From contig JAGQIY010001001.1 in NCBI GenBank assembly GCA_020430865.1, forward strand, positions 1-8,081: DNA of 8,081 nt, in the 5' to 3' direction. The notes under the pieces were generated by a model. The model searched no databases and had not been told where the DNA came from. It was given only the letters and a program-made list of their open reading frames with translations. The stretch comes from Myxococcales bacterium (GTDB lineage: Bacteria > Myxococcota > Polyangia > Polyangiales > Polyangiaceae). The translations under genes were made by a program, and so were the position numbers. Shown piece after piece: positions 5,746-8,081 of this stretch. Within the stretch, counting starts at the first letter, position 1. Each line of letters begins with the position of its first letter.

Positions 5746-8081
5746 GCCTCGACCTCCCAACCGATGTCGCCGTGGTAGAACTTGGAATCCGCGAGAGAGC
5801 GAAGCAGCGGCGATCGGCACCGATCGGATGCGAAGTACGACCGGTGCCCGACGAGCACGAGCTGGTAGCGGGCGCGGGTCAGCGCCACGTTCAGACGGTT
5901 CGGGCTGTTGAGGAACCCCACCGAACCGCTTTTCACGAACGACAAGAGAACGAGATCCGCCTCGTGGCCCTGGAAGCGGTCCACCGTGCACAGGGTGACA
6001 GTGACCGCCGGCGTGGCTGCGCCCTTGGGGAGCCGGAAGTTTCGGGTGTTTCCGAACTGGCCGCTCTCGCGCTTGAGATCGTCGCGCAGGAGCGCCTCCT
6101 GTCCCCGGTAGAAGGTCAGCACCGCGACTTCCCAGGGCTTCGGCGCTCCGTGCTCGTCCCGACGCGGATTGGCGGCCGCCCAGTCCACAAACGCCCGGAG
6201 CTCCTCGAGCACCTTGCGTGCCTCGGCCAGGCTGCTGTTCTTCCGCCCGCTCCGTCGCCGCCCCGGGTCGACCTCGAGCCAGAGGGCACGGCGGGCGTAG
6301 CGGCTGTAGGTCCACGAGCGGGCCGCATCGAGACCGGCCGCGTCACGCAGCAGCGCTGCAGTCTGCTGTTCCCTGAACGCCTTCCGTGCGCGCTCGAGGG
6401 GCCCGAGGATGACTGGGGACAGCACGAAGTCCTGGTCGTGGCGGTACTCGGTCCCGTACATGTCCAGCCACCGGCGGTGTTCCTCTCCGAGCTCGGCGCC
6501 GGTGGTCGATGTGTAGAACTGCTGCCGTGGGAACGCCGAGATGTGTGAGTGCATCCGGTGCTGGAACGTCAACGACACCAGCCTCTGGGCCAGCGCGTCG
6601 GGCGGTAGGCCATCAGTCAGTGCCACGCCTTGATCCCACCCAGGCAGGCGCTCGAAGCCCGTCTGAAGCAGCTCGAGAATCGACGGCATTGCGACGCGTC
6701 GCATCGTGCCGAGCTCGCGCTCCAGCGCCTCACGCGGACTCTCGAAGTCTCCGTTCTCCCGGTTCTTCCGGGGTCTCGACTTCCGCCACTCGAACCAGGA
6801 CGTGTCGAGCGTCACGGGAAGCAGTCCGCCGACCTCCTCGACGTACCGCCGCTTCTCGGCGGCGTTCTGCCGAAGCTCGTAGGACCGCACCAAGCGCCAA
6901 GCGACCTCCGACGCCCAGTCCACATCTTCGGACAGGTCGACGTACCGCTTCTGCTTGCGCTCCGACACCACGACGGCTCGGCGCGCAGCCCGCCAATCGA
7001 GCAGCGCAGGCACATCACCGCCCTCGACAAGGAGGTCCGCAGGCAAGCGGTGCTCGAAGCTCTGGATCGCCGAGGCCGACCCCATGACGAGGTCCGCGTA
7101 AAGAAGCTCGGGGACTGCGCGCGGCACGCCCCGGAGCGTCGCCGCCTGCACGCCATCGAGGACGACGAAGCGAGCATCCCGGGCCGAGGCTTCGGCGCTG
7201 GCGATCTCGGCCTCGCCCTCCCCAAGCGCCAGTAGACTGCGCACCTGGCGCGGACCATTGAGGGACGCGGTGAACGCGTGTGCCGCAGCCCGCGCGTTGG
7301 TCGGCGGAACTAGCCCCCGGATGTTCTCGGAGAGGTCCACCTCCTCGACGTAGGGGGACAGCTGCTTGATGTCGCCCACGACAACCCATCGGCGAGCGTG
7401 CAGGGCCGGGACGAGGAACTCGCTGAAGGTCGTCTTGCTGGCTTCGTCGAGGATCATCACGTCGAACGGCTCGAAGCCGTCGCCACCTCGGTTCGCCTGC
7501 TTGATCGCCGGGTGCTGCAGGATACCGATCGTCGTACCGCAGATGAGGTTCGACGAGTCGAGGATGAGCCGCATGAGCGGCGACTCCATCTCCTTGCCAG
7601 CCTTCCCGAGTGCTTCCTTCAGCATCCGCCGAGCCGCCGCGCCTTCGGGGGACACGTCGCCGGGCGAGTCGAAGAAGTCGCCGAGCTCGTCCCGCCAGGT
7701 CTGACGAATCCGCTTCAGCGTGAAGGGCACGATCGCGTCCGACGTAACGCGGTCTTCCTCGCCGACCCGCACGGGCAACACCAGCTTCTGCTCGTCCGTC
7801 AGCCCATCCTGCCAGGCGATCAACCGCTCCAGCACGTTGTCCACGGCAACGTGCGTGGAAGCGACGAGCAGGACTCGCTTCTCCTGCTGGAGCAGCTGAA
7901 CGATGAGCTCGCAGATAGCGGTGGTCTTCCCAGAGCCCGGGGGACCCTCCAGGACAGCGAAATCCTGAGTGCCGAGAGCGATGGACACGAAGCGGCGTTG
8001 CTCCTCGGTTCCATCACGCAGGCCGCCATCCCGGGACCGCGTCAGGAAGTGCCAGTCGCCTTCGGTGAGCTGGGTCGGCTC
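5742..8081 (-). CDS. SF1 helicase, Upf1/DNA2-like (AAA_11/AAA_12, COG1112 type), 5' end outside window
   Basis: The frame is open to the right edge, so the N-terminus is missing; 779 residues are visible. Helicase motifs occur in order: a Q-motif-like EEQRRF just before Walker A GPPGSGKT (7923-7946), motif Ia with ASTHVAVDN, Walker B/motif II DEAS (7437-7448), motif III GDIKQLSP (7353-7376), QHRMH followed by an aromatic FPRQQFY (6549-6563 and just after), motif V VDRFQGHEAD, and motif VI LNVALTRAR (within 5844-5894). This is the SF1B Upf1/DNA2/NAM7 pattern; such enzymes unwind RNA or DNA using ATP. About 260 residues separate motif III from QHRMH, far more than the roughly 40 I recall in Upf1, so a large extra domain is inserted. 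The stop overlaps the next start by 4 bases (GTGA), implying one operon with the following genes. COG1112-type helicases appear in defence systems such as Mokosh; a defence role here is inferred from neighbours. Confidence 0.93.
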   Translation of the reverse strand, partial: EPTQLTEGDWHFLTRSRDGGLRDGTEEQRRFVSIALGTQDFAVLEGPPGSGKTTAICELIVQLLQQEKRVLLVASTHVAVDNVLERLIAWQDGLTDEQKLVLPVRVGEEDRVTSDAIVPFTLKRIRQTWRDELGDFFDSPGDVSPEGAAARRMLKEALGKAGKEMESPLMRLILDSSNLICGTTIGILQHPAIKQANRGGDGFEPFDVMILDEASKTTFSEFLVPALHARRWVVVGDIKQLSPYVEEVDLSENIRGLVPPTNARAAAHAFTASLNGPRQVRSLLALGEGEAEIASAEASARDARFVVLDGVQAATLRGVPRAVPELLYADLVMGSASAIQSFEHRLPADLLVEGGDVPALLDWRAARRAVVVSERKQKRYVDLSEDVDWASEVAWRLVRSYELRQNAAEKRRYVEEVGGLLPVTLDTSWFEWRKSRPRKNRENGDFESPREALERELGTMRRVAMPSILELLQTGFERLPGWDQGVALTDGLPPDALAQRLVSLTFQHRMHSHISAFPRQQFYTSTTGAELGEEHRRWLDMYGTEYRHDQDFVLSPVILGPLERARKAFREQQTAALLRDAAGLDAARSWTYSRYARRALWLEVDPGRRRSGRKNSSLAEARKVLEELRAFVDWAAANPRRDEHGAPKPWEVAVLTFYRGQEALLRDDLKRESGQFGNTRNFRLPKGAATPAVTVTLCTVDRFQGHEADLVLLSFVKSGSVGFLNSPNRLNVALTRARYQLVLVGHRSYFASDRCRSPLLRSLADSKFYHGDIGWEVEA

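Noticed and set aside
3097..5778. An 893-codon open frame on the plus strand, opposite the PLD and 388-residue genes
   Set aside because: It is fully antisense to two genes with recognisable motifs or well-placed starts and tight coupling. Its product is rich in Arg, Gly, Pro and Asp with no domain pattern, as expected when GC-rich codons are read from the opposite strand.
5746..6315. A 190-codon extension of the 388-residue protein into the helicase gene
   Set aside because: It is an out-of-frame reading of conserved helicase motifs V and VI, and its composition is typical of a shadow frame. The GTG at 5745 has a ribosome site and overlaps the stop.

Overview
The window is GC-rich (by eye about two thirds G+C) bacterial DNA. 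All genes I can support lie on the minus strand and are read from the right edge to the left. G/C-rich third codon positions, tight stop/start overlaps, strong Shine-Dalgarno sites and a sigma-54 activator fit a high-GC proteobacterium or myxobacterium-like organism. That assignment is inference; there is no rRNA or housekeeping marker here.

Layout in reading order: (1) the C-terminal ~780 residues of a Upf1/DNA2-like SF1 helicase (5742 to the right edge, 5' end missing); (2) a 388-residue protein of unknown family with a probable N-terminal winged-helix region (4579-5745), coupled to the helicase by a 4-base overlap; (3) a 505-residue phospholipase D-like protein with two HxK(x4)D motifs (3058-4575), three bases further on; (4) a 524-residue RtcR-like sigma-54 activator with a CARF-like sensor, GAFTGA-type AAA+ domain and Fis-type HTH (1487-3061), overlapping the PLD gene by ATGA; (5) a 141-bp intergenic region with a good -24/-12 sigma-54 promoter candidate and dyads about 100 bp upstream of the predicted start site; (6) a prokaryotic viperin (radical SAM; 506-1345); (7) an 86-residue DUF2325-like protein (252-512), overlapping the viperin gene by 7 bases. 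The last ~250 bases (1-251) hold no credible gene but contain an 11-bp inverted repeat, a short direct repeat and a possible hairpin after the last stop codon.

Working model (inference): this is an inducible antiviral locus with two arms. The helicase, unknown protein and PLD nuclease form one co-translated cassette, using parts reminiscent of Mokosh (COG1112-type helicase plus PLD). The regulator is made with that cassette. Its CARF-like domain would sense a nucleotide or RNA-end signal of infection, then activate the sigma-54 promoter driving viperin and the DUF2325-like protein. Viperins convert nucleoside triphosphates to chain-terminating 3'-deoxy-3',4'-didehydro forms, so tight signal-dependent control would make sense. 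A CARF/sigma-54 switch on viperin, instead of on RtcBA RNA repair, is the most unusual feature of the window.
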